Source: Erysipelotrichaceae bacterium
GTDB lineage: Bacteria; Bacillota_I; Bacilli_A; Erysipelotrichales; Erysipelotrichaceae
NCBI GenBank assembly: GCA_017473335.1
Contig: JAFULN010000004.1
Location: 1 to 58,930 of the forward strand
Direction: 5' to 3'
DNA length: 58,930 bases
In this document: piece after piece, positions 48,662 through 57,322 of the stretch
How positions within the stretch are numbered: position 1 is the first letter of the stretch
Layout of the letters: every line of letters starts with the position of its first letter
The notes under the pieces: model-generated
The model's input: the letters and a program-made list of their open reading frames with translations, nothing else
What the model was told of the DNA's origin: nothing
The model's database searches: none
Program-made: the position numbers and the translations under genes

Positions 48662-49327
48662 ATGAATGAATGTGTTTGGAAAGATTTTTTACAAAGTGAA
48701 TTTCAAAAAGATTATTTTAAGAGTTTGTCTGCATTCTTGAAAGAAGAATACAGGACAAAGACCATTTATCCTGCAAGGGAAGATGTATTTAATGCGTTTG
48801 AATATACTGCTTATGAGACCTGTAAAGTCGTCATTCTGGGACAAGATCCATATCATGAACCAAATCAGGCCCATGGATTGTGTTTCAGTGTTCGAAAAGG
48901 GGTGGATATTCCACCTAGTTTAAGGAATATTTATGCTGAACTTCATGCAGATTTAGGATGTTCTATACCAACTCATGGGTGTTTAACGGACTGGGCACTA
49001 CAGGGGGTCTTTCTTTTGAATACAACGATGACAGTGCGTAAAGGTGCTGCAGCATCACATGTGGGCAAAGGATGGGAAATCTTTACGGATCATACAATTA
49101 TGAAACTGAATGAGAAGAAAGAGCCTCTGGTCTTTATCTTATGGGGAAGCAACGCAAGAAGTAAAAAGAAGCTGATTACCAGTCCTCAGCATTTGATTAT
49201 TGAATCAGCACATCCATCACCATTGTCATGTTATAGAGGTTTTAATGGAAGTCGTCCTTTTTCACGATGCAATGATTATTTGATGAAACATGGAATTGCA
49301 CCTGTGAACTGGCAGATTAGAGGGTAA
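48662..49327 (+). CDS. ung: Uracil-DNA glycosylase
   Basis: A 221-residue family 1 enzyme removing uracil from DNA. GQDPYHEPNQAHGLCFSV is the catalytic Asp/water-activating loop, HPSPLSCYRGF the Leu/His insertion loop, and LWGSNARSKK also matches. TGGTGAG precedes ATG 48662, with a TTATAATAA -10 nearby. folC follows one base later, so the two are cotranscribed. Confidence 0.95.
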   Translation: MNECVWKDFLQSEFQKDYFKSLSAFLKEEYRTKTIYPAREDVFNAFEYTAYETCKVVILGQDPYHEPNQAHGLCFSVRKGVDIPPSLRNIYAELHADLGCSIPTHGCLTDWALQGVFLLNTTMTVRKGAAASHVGKGWEIFTDHTIMKLNEKKEPLVFILWGSNARSKKKLITSPQHLIIESAHPSPLSCYRGFNGSRPFSRCNDYLMKHGIAPVNWQIRG

Positions 49328-49328
49328 T

Positions 49329-50615
49329 ATGTTTAAGGAGATAAAAGAGGCTGTGAATTGGATGGTTTCACAGCGTAATAAAGAAATTGGATATGCATCA
49401 TTGAAAAATTATCTTGATGAACAAGGAAATCATCTGGATAAACTGAAAGTGATTCATGTAGCAGGAACAAACGGAAAAGGATCAACAACGGCAATGCTGA
49501 TGAGCTGTTTGAAAGAAGCAGGTTATCGTGTTGGGACATTTACTTCACCTCATTTATTAACTCATGAAGATCGTATACGTATCAACAATGTACAAATACC
49601 AGAAGATGACTTTTTAAGAATCTGTAATGATCGAAAAGCTTTGTGGGAAAAATATCACTTAAGCATGTTTGAGATGGATTTAGATTTGGCATCTATCTGG
49701 TTTTGTGAAAACCAGGTAGATGTTGTGATTATTGAAGCAGGAATAGGTGGTTTGCATGATAGTACCAATGTTATCCAGAAAACACTAGCCAGTGTGATTG
49801 TATCAATAGGCTTTGATCATATGGATCGCTTAGGAGATACGTTGGAAAAAATAGCCTTTGAAAAAGCGGGGATTATCAAAGATAATGGGCTGGTCATCTG
49901 TGGTGAAAATAAACCAGAATGTCTTAGGGTTATTGAACAACAGGCTAACCTGCATCATGCACTGATGTATTTGCCTCAGTCTGTAGAAATGTTAAGTGTG
50001 CATCCGATTCGCTTTAAAATGTATGACTTGGAAGTTGAATTAAGTGAGCTGGCACTATATCAGGTGCATAATGCAGGATGTGCATTGGAAACATTAATTC
50101 AGCTGAGAAATAGAAAATGTCTGAAGATAACAAATGATCAGATTGTGAATGGATTAAAAAAGGCACATTGGGCAGGAAGGTTTGATGTGGTTGCAGAAAA
50201 TCCAGTGACAATATGTGATGGTGCACATAATGCACATGGCATGGAGGCACTGAAACAATCAGCTCAAATATTAAAGCGCCCATTGATTTGTGTGTTTGCT
50301 TGTCTAAAGGACAAAGACAAACTAGAAATGATAGAAACACTAAAAAGTTTTAGTGATGAACTGATTTTGACAGAATTTGATTTTTATCGTGCTTTAAAAG
50401 TAGATGATTTGCCATGTGATGTACTTAAAATTAAAGACTGGAAGAATGCGATTGACACAGCGCGTTATAAAGCGCAGGAAGGAACAGTATTAATTACGGG
50501 TTCTTTATATTTCATCAGTGAGGTGATGGCATATTTCAAACTTCAAGAAAAAGTTAATTCTTATCGGGATTCTTCTTCTGATTATGTTGTGTCCGTATCA
50601 GAAAACGGTCATTGA
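49329..50615 (+). CDS. folC: Folylpolyglutamate synthase / dihydrofolate synthase
   Basis: A 428-residue Mur-ligase-like enzyme. The ATP-binding loop is HVAGTNGKGSTTAML near residues 40-54, and TSPHLLTHEDRIRIN and the C-terminal CDGAHNAHGM are family motifs. It adds glutamates to folate. The final 32 bases overlap the next gene. Confidence 0.93.
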   Translation: MFKEIKEAVNWMVSQRNKEIGYASLKNYLDEQGNHLDKLKVIHVAGTNGKGSTTAMLMSCLKEAGYRVGTFTSPHLLTHEDRIRINNVQIPEDDFLRICNDRKALWEKYHLSMFEMDLDLASIWFCENQVDVVIIEAGIGGLHDSTNVIQKTLASVIVSIGFDHMDRLGDTLEKIAFEKAGIIKDNGLVICGENKPECLRVIEQQANLHHALMYLPQSVEMLSVHPIRFKMYDLEVELSELALYQVHNAGCALETLIQLRNRKCLKITNDQIVNGLKKAHWAGRFDVVAENPVTICDGAHNAHGMEALKQSAQILKRPLICVFACLKDKDKLEMIETLKSFSDELILTEFDFYRALKVDDLPCDVLKIKDWKNAIDTARYKAQEGTVLITGSLYFISEVMAYFKLQEKVNSYRDSSSDYVVSVSENGH

Positions 50616-51774
50616 AGGAAGAGTTTTAGAGAGTGAATATGAGTGTATACAAGTAAGAAGTGATGACAATGCAATGCACTCTATTTGTGGTGTAAATGCA
50701 AAAAAGGGCGATGAAGTGATAGTCACAATTCGTTCCTCTTTGTTTCATCTTGTAAAAATAAATGATTTAAAGATTGTAGATGCAGGTACTTCTGAAAAAC
50801 TGATAGCATATTTGGAATCTATGTCGCTTTGTGAAAAACTTGGACAGATGATGATAGTAAGAACGCAGGAAAATCTGACAGAAGAACTAGATTTTATTCC
50901 TGGAGGTTATATCTTGTTTGCGAATGATTTTAGAAACAAGAGTGCTGAAGAGATTGAACAAATGGTACGTTCTTTGCAGCAGCAGAAACATGGAGCACTG
51001 GTGATGGTGGATGAAGAAGGCGGAGATGTTGTACGAGTATCTTCTGTTCTTTTTGAAGAAGGCTATCCTTCAGCACAGGAAGATTATCTTTCTGGAGGCT
51101 GGGATGCAGTGAAGAAGAATCTAATCAATAGAAGCCAGATGCTTGCGTCTTTGGGATTTCAGGTTAATCTTAATCCTGTTGCAGATATCAGTACAAATCC
51201 AGAAGATTATATTTATTCTCGTACATTTGGTCAGGATGAAATCATGACTTCTCAATATGTTTCACTGGCTGTACAGACTCAAAAAGAAGCAGGTCTTTTG
51301 AGCTGTCTTAAACATTTTCCAGGCTATGGAAACAATCGTGATACCCATCGTGGATTTAGTGTAGATTATCGTTCTTTGAATGAATATAGAATCTATGATT
51401 TTCTTCCTTTTCAGGCGGGAGTTGACAGTGGTGCTGAGCTAGTGATGATGTCCCATATCATTATGTCTTCTGTCGACTCACAGACTCCAGCATCCCTTTC
51501 ATCAAATGTACATCAGCTTTTAAAAGAAGAATTAAATTATGATGGACTTGTAATTACGGATGACTTAACAATGGATGCAATTGAACACTTTACATCTAAT
51601 CCTTTGGTGAGTGCGTTATCTGCGGGAAATCACCTGCTTTTGACAACAGACCCAAAGGTCACCATTGACGAACTGGTTGAAGCAGTAGAAAAGAATCAGT
51701 TATCGTTGAATCAAATTGATGAAAGTGTACTAAAAATCCTTGAAATCAAGGAAAAACTAGGGTGTCTTAGATAA
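50584..51774 (+). CDS. NagZ-type glycoside hydrolase family 3 protein
   Basis: A 396-residue cytoplasmic hydrolase. After a 75-residue N-terminal beta-rich domain, the GH3 barrel has VDEEGGDVVRVS, the substrate His motif KHFPGYGNNRDTH, and ITDDLTMDAI with the catalytic Asp. NagZ enzymes release N-acetylglucosamine from cell wall fragments. NagZ is usually a bare barrel, so the N-terminal domain is unusual. The start overlaps folC by 32 bases and has no good ribosome binding site, so it is uncertain. Confidence 0.85.
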   Translation: MLCPYQKTVIEGRVLESEYECIQVRSDDNAMHSICGVNAKKGDEVIVTIRSSLFHLVKINDLKIVDAGTSEKLIAYLESMSLCEKLGQMMIVRTQENLTEELDFIPGGYILFANDFRNKSAEEIEQMVRSLQQQKHGALVMVDEEGGDVVRVSSVLFEEGYPSAQEDYLSGGWDAVKKNLINRSQMLASLGFQVNLNPVADISTNPEDYIYSRTFGQDEIMTSQYVSLAVQTQKEAGLLSCLKHFPGYGNNRDTHRGFSVDYRSLNEYRIYDFLPFQAGVDSGAELVMMSHIIMSSVDSQTPASLSSNVHQLLKEELNYDGLVITDDLTMDAIEHFTSNPLVSALSAGNHLLLTTDPKVTIDELVEAVEKNQLSLNQIDESVLKILEIKEKLGCLR

Positions 51775-51784
51775 AAATGAAGAA

Positions 51785-51811
51785 AAAAGACGCAAAGATT
51801 TGCGTCTTTTT
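51785..51811 (+). terminator. Terminator of ung-folC-GH3
   Basis: AAAAGACGCAAA and TTTGCGTCTTTT form a 12-bp stem with T-tract. Confidence 0.85.
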
Positions 51812-51855
51812 ATAAAATCTGTTACAATACCCACGCATTAAATAAAGAGGTAGAT

Positions 51856-52500
51856 ATGAAAAGAAAGTGTCTTACATGTATTCTATTAGTCTTAAGCTTT
51901 CTGTTCTGTACTGGGTTTACTCCAGAAGAGTTCAGTATTGAAGACTTGGATGAATATGAAAAAGAATTTGAGGCTGAGGAAGTGACTGCATGTTCATACA
52001 GCTCAGTCAAAACATATATGCCTATCAGTATGATTACTTCAAAGACTTCACTTCAGTACAAGTTCATTGAAGAACACATGACAGTTGATGAAAAGACTGG
52101 TTTTGCCTACGATGAAGATGGATTTATTGGAGTTGCACTAGGAAGTGTATTTGGCCCGATTGGCACAAGATATTACATTACACTGGATACTGGAATTGTA
52201 TTGCCGGTTGTAAAAATTGATGCTAAAAGTGACAGTCATACCATTGATGGGTGTTATCACGCAAATGACAAAAGTGTTATTGAATTTGTGATTGACCGTA
52301 AAACTGCAGAATCATTTTTCGGAGTTGGCGGTAACGGTCTGATTAAAAACGGAAATCTAAATAATGATGAACGTTTAAAAGGACGTATTGAAAAACTAGA
52401 ACTGGTCAGTGATGAAAAAATACAGAAGGATGATCATCAGATGAATATGATTGATCCTGATAACGCGGTTGTGGTGAATGGAACAGGAATTATCAAGTAG
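51856..52500 (+). CDS. Secreted protein of unknown function
   Basis: A 214-residue protein with an N-terminal signal peptide (KRKCLTCILLVLSFLFCTGF), an acidic stretch, then a beta-rich domain (FIGVALGSVFGPIGTRYYITLDTG, KSVIEFVID). The YITLDTGIVLPVV-style pattern with Gly-Asn-rich NGLIKNGN recalls 3D-type/peptidoglycan-associated beta barrels, but I cannot name the family. AGAGG precedes the ATG. Monocistronic. Confidence 0.65.
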   Translation: MKRKCLTCILLVLSFLFCTGFTPEEFSIEDLDEYEKEFEAEEVTACSYSSVKTYMPISMITSKTSLQYKFIEEHMTVDEKTGFAYDEDGFIGVALGSVFGPIGTRYYITLDTGIVLPVVKIDAKSDSHTIDGCYHANDKSVIEFVIDRKTAESFFGVGGNGLIKNGNLNNDERLKGRIEKLELVSDEKIQKDDHQMNMIDPDNAVVVNGTGIIK

Positions 52501-52528
52501 TTGATGATTCCTTTTTTCTTGTTATAAT
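52501..52528 (+). promoter_or_regulatory. Promoter of the first DUF3137 gene
   Basis: TTGATG (52501-52506), 16 bp, TATAAT (52523-52528), 21 bases before the ATG. Confidence 0.6.
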
Positions 52529-52549
52529 TAAATCAAGAAGGTAACAGGT

Positions 52550-53416
52550 ATGTTTGAGAAACTGAATACAATGAGAAAGAAAACACTGATTCTATTAATT
52601 GTGATGTGGATTGTTGTGCTTGTGATGTCAGTGTGTCTGTTTATATCTGGTTTTAAGTTTGAATACTCTATGAGAAGAGTTATAGAAGTTGTGGCTTTAA
52701 TTCCTCTTTTAGTGATGTCAACACTTCATAAAAACATCTATCATAAATATGTATCTAAATTTAGAGAATCTTTTTATCAGGAGATTCTTGGTAAAAATGA
52801 ATATCAGTTATCGTTTCTGGAAGAAGTTCAAATAAGTTTAAATGATGTAAAAAACTGGGGGATATTGCCAAATGTGATAGGTGTATTCTGTAATAATGGC
52901 ATCATTGGATCGAAAAATGGGATTTCATTTCAAATGTGTCAGATGGATATTACTGGAAAAAGAAGAATAGAAGGGCCTAGTGCTTGGTTTCATGGGTTGT
53001 ATATCATCCTGGATTTGAAAGAAAATGTGAGGGGAACAGTTCATGTGCGTACTCCTGAGAATCTTCATATGGAACAGGCAGGGAATTTGTATAGCATATT
53101 TCATTTGAATCTTCCAAAAGTACAAACAAAGGCATGGTTTGATGAAATGATTAGTGTATATGCAGATAATGAAGAAGTAGTGGATAAGCTTTTAACTGAA
53201 GATAGAATGCATCATCTTGTGAAGCTGCATCAGCACTTTAGAAATCGTCTTTGGATAGGATTTGTGGATGGTCAGATGCACATTGCGCTCAATGAAATTA
53301 AAACATTTTTTCAGTCTCCTTTAATGAGCGCGGTGAATGAACATCTGTTGGAAAGACAGAAGGAAAACATAAAAGAACTAAAATTATTGATGGATGAAAT
53401 GATTGAGAGTCACTGA
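52550..53416 (+). CDS. DUF3137 membrane protein, copy 1
   Basis: A 288-residue protein with two N-terminal transmembrane helices (about residues 13-33 and 44-62) and a cytoplasmic beta-rich domain. WFHGLYIILDL and RLWIGFVDGQMHIALNEIKTFF match the DUF3137 family, which is commonly linked to LemA. AAGGTAACAGGT precedes the ATG. Tandem with a paralogue. Function unknown. Confidence 0.78.
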   Translation: MFEKLNTMRKKTLILLIVMWIVVLVMSVCLFISGFKFEYSMRRVIEVVALIPLLVMSTLHKNIYHKYVSKFRESFYQEILGKNEYQLSFLEEVQISLNDVKNWGILPNVIGVFCNNGIIGSKNGISFQMCQMDITGKRRIEGPSAWFHGLYIILDLKENVRGTVHVRTPENLHMEQAGNLYSIFHLNLPKVQTKAWFDEMISVYADNEEVVDKLLTEDRMHHLVKLHQHFRNRLWIGFVDGQMHIALNEIKTFFQSPLMSAVNEHLLERQKENIKELKLLMDEMIESH

Positions 53417-53468
53417 AAATGGTGATTCTTTTTTATTTGTGCTACAATGAGAAAAAGCAGGTGATATT

Positions 53469-54347
53469 ATGGCAGAGCAGCTGGAGCAGATTCGAAAAGA
53501 AGGCATGAAAAAGATGCTGATTGCAGGTGCTTTTATAGTGCTGATTTTTACTCTGATACTGATTTTTTCAGCTTCTTATGATGTGGGGCCAGTATTCGTC
53601 ATTGGGTTATGTGTTTCAGTGATTGTGTTAAGCTGTATTTATGGAAGTGTAAAGAAAAAATATGTTGCGGCTTATAAAGAATTGTATTTGAGGGATATGC
53701 TGGAACAGGAATTTGAAGAAGTGACAGTTGATTTTGAGAATGGTTTTTCGGAAGAACAGATTGCGAAGGGGCATCTTTTGACATTGCATGAACGTTTTTA
53801 TAGTAATGATTATGTTTCTGCGAAATTGTATGGAATTCCATTTGAGTGTAGTGATGTACACATTCAGGATGTGGTTAGAAGCGGGAAGCATACAAGTGTT
53901 GTGACTCGTTTTCAGGGATTATATATGATGGTGCCTTTGAAAAAGAAATTTACTAGCTGGCTGGTTGTGCGTGAAAAGGAATTTCTGGATAATGGCAATC
54001 CAAGAGGATGGCTGAGTGATATGCCTGAACTTGAAAAAATAGAGGTAGAAGATGAAAGGTTTAATGAACTGTATAGTATTTATGCGAGTGATGGTACTGA
54101 AGCATTTTATCTTTTGACTCCTGCCTTTATTGAAAAACTGATTGATTTTGAAAAACGATTTGAGGGAAGATGCTATTTTGGTTTTTGGAATCAGAAAATG
54201 CATATTGCTATTGATGATAGAAAAGAACATTTTGAATTGAGCTTAATGTCTAGTGTAGATGAACATGTTTTATATCATCATCGAACAGAAGTTTTGATGA
54301 TCAAAGAAATCATCGAACTGATTCAAAAGGAGTGTGAAGTGATATGA
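53469..54347 (+). CDS. DUF3137 membrane protein, copy 2
   Basis: A 292-residue paralogue of the gene at 52550. Two helices (about residues 16-36 and 40-60), then FQGLYMMVPLKKK and RCYFGFWNQKMHIAIDDRKEHFELSLMSSVDEH, close to copy 1's C-terminal motifs (SPLMSAVNEHLLER). Coupled to lemA through an ATGA overlap. The pair probably arose by duplication. Confidence 0.78.
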   Translation: MAEQLEQIRKEGMKKMLIAGAFIVLIFTLILIFSASYDVGPVFVIGLCVSVIVLSCIYGSVKKKYVAAYKELYLRDMLEQEFEEVTVDFENGFSEEQIAKGHLLTLHERFYSNDYVSAKLYGIPFECSDVHIQDVVRSGKHTSVVTRFQGLYMMVPLKKKFTSWLVVREKEFLDNGNPRGWLSDMPELEKIEVEDERFNELYSIYASDGTEAFYLLTPAFIEKLIDFEKRFEGRCYFGFWNQKMHIAIDDRKEHFELSLMSSVDEHVLYHHRTEVLMIKEIIELIQKECEVI

Positions 54348-54874
54348 TGTGGGTGATAGGAATTCTTTTAGTTGTGCTGGTGTATGGAGTTTCTCTTTAT
54401 AATGGAATTGTATATGCACAGATGAAAGTACAAGAGGCACGCAGCGGGATTGATGTTGCTTTGGCAAAGCGTTATGCGGTGCTAAGCAATATGCAGGAAT
54501 CAGTCAAAGGGTATATGCGCCATGAGAAAGATGTACTGGAAAAACTGACACAGATTCGTTCAATGATGAGTTTAAATGAACTGTATCAGATTCATCAGCA
54601 ATATCAAAAGGCTGAACAAAGATTGTATGTTTTGGCAGAAAGCTATCCGGAATTAAAGGCGAGTGAACTATTTCATGATTTTAATGAAGCTATTGTGGAT
54701 TGTGAGGAGCATTTGCAGGCTGCAAGACGTTTTTATAATTCAAATGTAACGCTCTATAATGAAAAAATTTTGACATTTCCAAGCAGCTTGTTTGCGTCTT
54801 TGATGCACAAAGAACAGGCGGAGTTTTTTGCGGCAGATTCAGATGAAAAAGAGCAGATTCTTACAAAATTTTAG
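54344..54874 (+). CDS. lemA: LemA family protein
   Basis: A 176-residue protein with one N-terminal helix and a long antiparallel helical bundle outside. YNGIVYAQMKVQEARSGIDVALAKRYAVLSNMQESVKGYMRHE is the LemA signature (EA...IDV.L..R). Role unknown, possibly in membrane stress. Start overlaps the DUF3137 stop by four bases; ATG 54347 is an alternative. Confidence 0.85.
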   Translation: MMWVIGILLVVLVYGVSLYNGIVYAQMKVQEARSGIDVALAKRYAVLSNMQESVKGYMRHEKDVLEKLTQIRSMMSLNELYQIHQQYQKAEQRLYVLAESYPELKASELFHDFNEAIVDCEEHLQAARRFYNSNVTLYNEKILTFPSSLFASLMHKEQAEFFAADSDEKEQILTKF

Positions 54875-54896
54875 CCTTCTTCGGAAGGTTTTTTTA
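54873..54896 (+). terminator. Terminator of lemA
   Basis: CCTTC-TTCG-GAAGG with T-tract of seven, overlapping the stop codon. Confidence 0.83.
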
Positions 54897-54943
54897 TTCA
54901 CTTACGAAAGAAAAGGCTTTTGGTCATAAAATGGCAAAATATG

Positions 54944-54957
54944 TGTAAGCGCTTAAA
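54944..54957. promoter_or_regulatory. CcpA cre site before glgCDA
   Basis: TGTAAGCGCTTAAA matches the cre pattern TGWAARCGYTWWCA at all but one or two positions. It lies 41 bases before the -10 box of the glycogen operon, so CcpA would act from upstream. Confidence 0.68.
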
Positions 54958-54997
54958 TTATTCTGGTTTAAGAGGTGCAATTCTAAAGTAGATGTTG

Positions 54998-55003
54998 TAT
55001 AAT
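54998..55003 (+). promoter_or_regulatory. -10 box of glgCDA
   Basis: TATAAT preceded by TGTTG; no clear -35. The 47-base leader ends in a GGGGG ribosome binding site. Confidence 0.55.
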
Positions 55004-55049
55004 GGGATAGGAACATTACCGTTATTTTTTTGAAATGGGGGTCAACATT

Positions 55050-56192
55050 ATGAAAAAAGATAATATGGTTGCAATGATTCTGGCTGGGGGACGCGGAAGC
55101 CGTCTTTACGATCTGACAAAGAAAGTTGCCAAGCCAGCTGTCTACTTCGGCGGTAAGTATCGAATTATCGACTTTCCGCTCAGTAACTGTGCTAACTCAG
55201 ACATTTCTGTAGTTGGCGTACTGACACAGTACGAAAGCGTACTGCTGAACTCTTATGTATCTAAGGACCAGCATTGGGGTCTGGATGCAAAAGATGCTGG
55301 TGTATTTGTACTGCCGCCACGTGAAAAAGATCAGACTGGTTTTGGTCTGTATCGTGGTACTGCTGATGCAATTACTCAGAATATTGACTTCTTGGATCAG
55401 AATGAAGCTGATTATGTTTTGATTCTGTCTGGGGACCACATCTACAAGATGGACTATGCAAAGATGCTGGCTGCCCACAAAGCAGCTAATGCAGACTGCA
55501 CAATCGCAGTTATGGAAGTTCCTCTGAAGGAAGCTAGCCGTTTTGGTATCATGAATACCAACGAAGAAGACATTATTGTTGAGTTTGAAGAAAAACCAGC
55601 TCAGCCTAAGAGCAATCTGGCATCTATGGGTATCTACATTTTCAGCTATGATGTACTGCGCGCTTATCTGGTTGCAGATGACAATAAGGAAGATTCTAAC
55701 CATGACTTTGGTAAGGATATTATCCCTGCGCTGCTGAATGATGGTAAGAAATGCCTGGCTTATCGCTTTGAAGGTTACTGGAAAGATGTAGGAACTATTG
55801 ATTCTCTGTGGGAAGCAAATATGGACTTATTGAATCCAGAAAATATCCTTGATCTGGCTGATCCATCATGGAAGATTTACACTGAAGACGTTAATGAACT
55901 TCCTCAGTTCATTGGTGCTGCTGGTGAAGTTGACAATGCGTACATTACTGAAGGCTGTGTTATTGATGGCGTAGTTAAGAATTCAGTTCTGTTCACAAAC
56001 GTAACTGTTGAAGAAGGTGCTGAAGTCATCGATTCAGTAGTTATGCCTAACTGTGTAGTGAAATCAGGTGCTAAACTGGTACGTTGCCTTGTTCAGGAAA
56101 ATACTGTTATTCCTGAAGGTGTAGAACTTGGTAAGGCAGACGGCGATAAGATTGATCTGATCACTTACAAGAATGCGAAGAAAGAGGGGTAA
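55050..56192 (+). CDS. glgC: Glucose-1-phosphate adenylyltransferase, catalytic subunit
   Basis: A 380-residue enzyme making ADP-glucose. [26 protein letters not shown] is the nucleotide-binding loop, [17 protein letters not shown] holds the catalytic Asp, and the C-terminal third is a left-handed beta helix. Start ATG 55050 is preceded by GGGGG; an in-frame ATG 15 bases up lies on top of it. Forms heterotetramers with GlgD. First gene of the operon under a cre site. Confidence 0.94.
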   Translation: MKKDNMVAMILAGGRGSRLYDLTKKVAKPAVYFGGKYRIIDFPLSNCANSDISVVGVLTQYESVLLNSYVSKDQHWGLDAKDAGVFVLPPREKDQTGFGLYRGTADAITQNIDFLDQNEADYVLILSGDHIYKMDYAKMLAAHKAANADCTIAVMEVPLKEASRFGIMNTNEEDIIVEFEEKPAQPKSNLASMGIYIFSYDVLRAYLVADDNKEDSNHDFGKDIIPALLNDGKKCLAYRFEGYWKDVGTIDSLWEANMDLLNPENILDLADPSWKIYTEDVNELPQFIGAAGEVDNAYITEGCVIDGVVKNSVLFTNVTVEEGAEVIDSVVMPNCVVKSGAKLVRCLVQENTVIPEGVELGKADGDKIDLITYKNAKKEG

Positions 56193-56197
56193 GCAAG

Positions 56198-57313
56198 ATG
56201 TACGAAGCTTTAGGTATCGTTAATTTTGAAAATTCTGATGTTACTGTTGGTGGTTTAACTGATTACCGTCCAGTATCTGCACTCTCATTCCTTGGACGTT
56301 TCCGTTTGATTGACTTTGTTCTGTCTAATATGACAAACTCTGGTATTCAGAATATCCAGGTTTACACTCGTTATGGCGGACGTCAGCTGTTTGAACATGT
56401 TGGCCGTGGTTCTCAGTACAACATTAACCCTAAACGTGGTAAACTGCAGCTTTTGTCTTCTGACAAGCAGTTTAGAAATGATGTATATAACCATGATATC
56501 GCTCATTTCATGGAACATATGAGATTTATTGAAGCATCCAAGTGCCCATATGTTGTAATCGCACCTAGCTACTTTGTGCACTGCTGCGACTACAGCGAAG
56601 TTATTAAGCACCATGTAGAAGCTGGTAATGACATTACTGTTGTTTATACAGCTCTGGAAAATGCAGACAAGAACTGTCTGGAATGCGATACACTGACTCT
56701 TGATGAAGAAGGTCGCGTTACAAAGATTGAACCAAATATTGGTAAAAACAAGAACGTTGAACTGTCATTGGAAACTTATGTGATGGAACGCAAGTTCTTT
56801 ATTGAACTGGTTAAGAAGGCTGATGAAACGTCTGCGCTGTACTGGCTGAAAGATATCATTCGTGATGTATGTTCAGAAGTGAAAGTTGGCGGATATCGTC
56901 AGACAAATAAGGTTTGCTGCATCAGCTCACTGAGAACTTTCCATTTGACACATATGGAATTGGTTGATCACAAAGCTGCTGAAGAAATCTTTAAAGAAGG
57001 ATGGCCTATCCTGACAAAGACAAACGACTCAGCACCTACTCAGTATGCACCTGGCTCTAAGGTAAAAGCATCTTTGGTTGCAAATGGCTGCTATATTGAA
57101 GGTACAGTTGAAAACTGCGTTCTGGGACGTAATGTTGTTGTAAAGAAGGGTGCTGTTGTTAAAAACAGTGTTATCTGCGCTGACAGCTTTATCGGTGAAA
57201 ACGCTAAGCTGGACAACGTTGTTGTAGATAAAGACGCTATTGTTAACCATGTCAAGAAGCTGAATGGTACTGCTGATGCGCCTATCTATGTTAAGCGCGC
57301 TGACAGAATCTAG
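56198..57313 (+). CDS. glgD: Glucose-1-phosphate adenylyltransferase, GlgD subunit
   Basis: A 371-residue GlgC paralogue. The nucleotide-binding loop GGRGSRL of GlgC is absent and the N-terminus reads YEALGIVNFENSDVTVGGLTDYRPVSAL, the GlgD form. It modulates GlgC rather than catalysing alone. AGAGGGG precedes the ATG, and the gene follows glgC by five bases. Confidence 0.92.
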   Translation: MYEALGIVNFENSDVTVGGLTDYRPVSALSFLGRFRLIDFVLSNMTNSGIQNIQVYTRYGGRQLFEHVGRGSQYNINPKRGKLQLLSSDKQFRNDVYNHDIAHFMEHMRFIEASKCPYVVIAPSYFVHCCDYSEVIKHHVEAGNDITVVYTALENADKNCLECDTLTLDEEGRVTKIEPNIGKNKNVELSLETYVMERKFFIELVKKADETSALYWLKDIIRDVCSEVKVGGYRQTNKVCCISSLRTFHLTHMELVDHKAAEEIFKEGWPILTKTNDSAPTQYAPGSKVKASLVANGCYIEGTVENCVLGRNVVVKKGAVVKNSVICADSFIGENAKLDNVVVDKDAIVNHVKKLNGTADAPIYVKRADRI

Positions 57314-57322
57314 GAGGATCCT

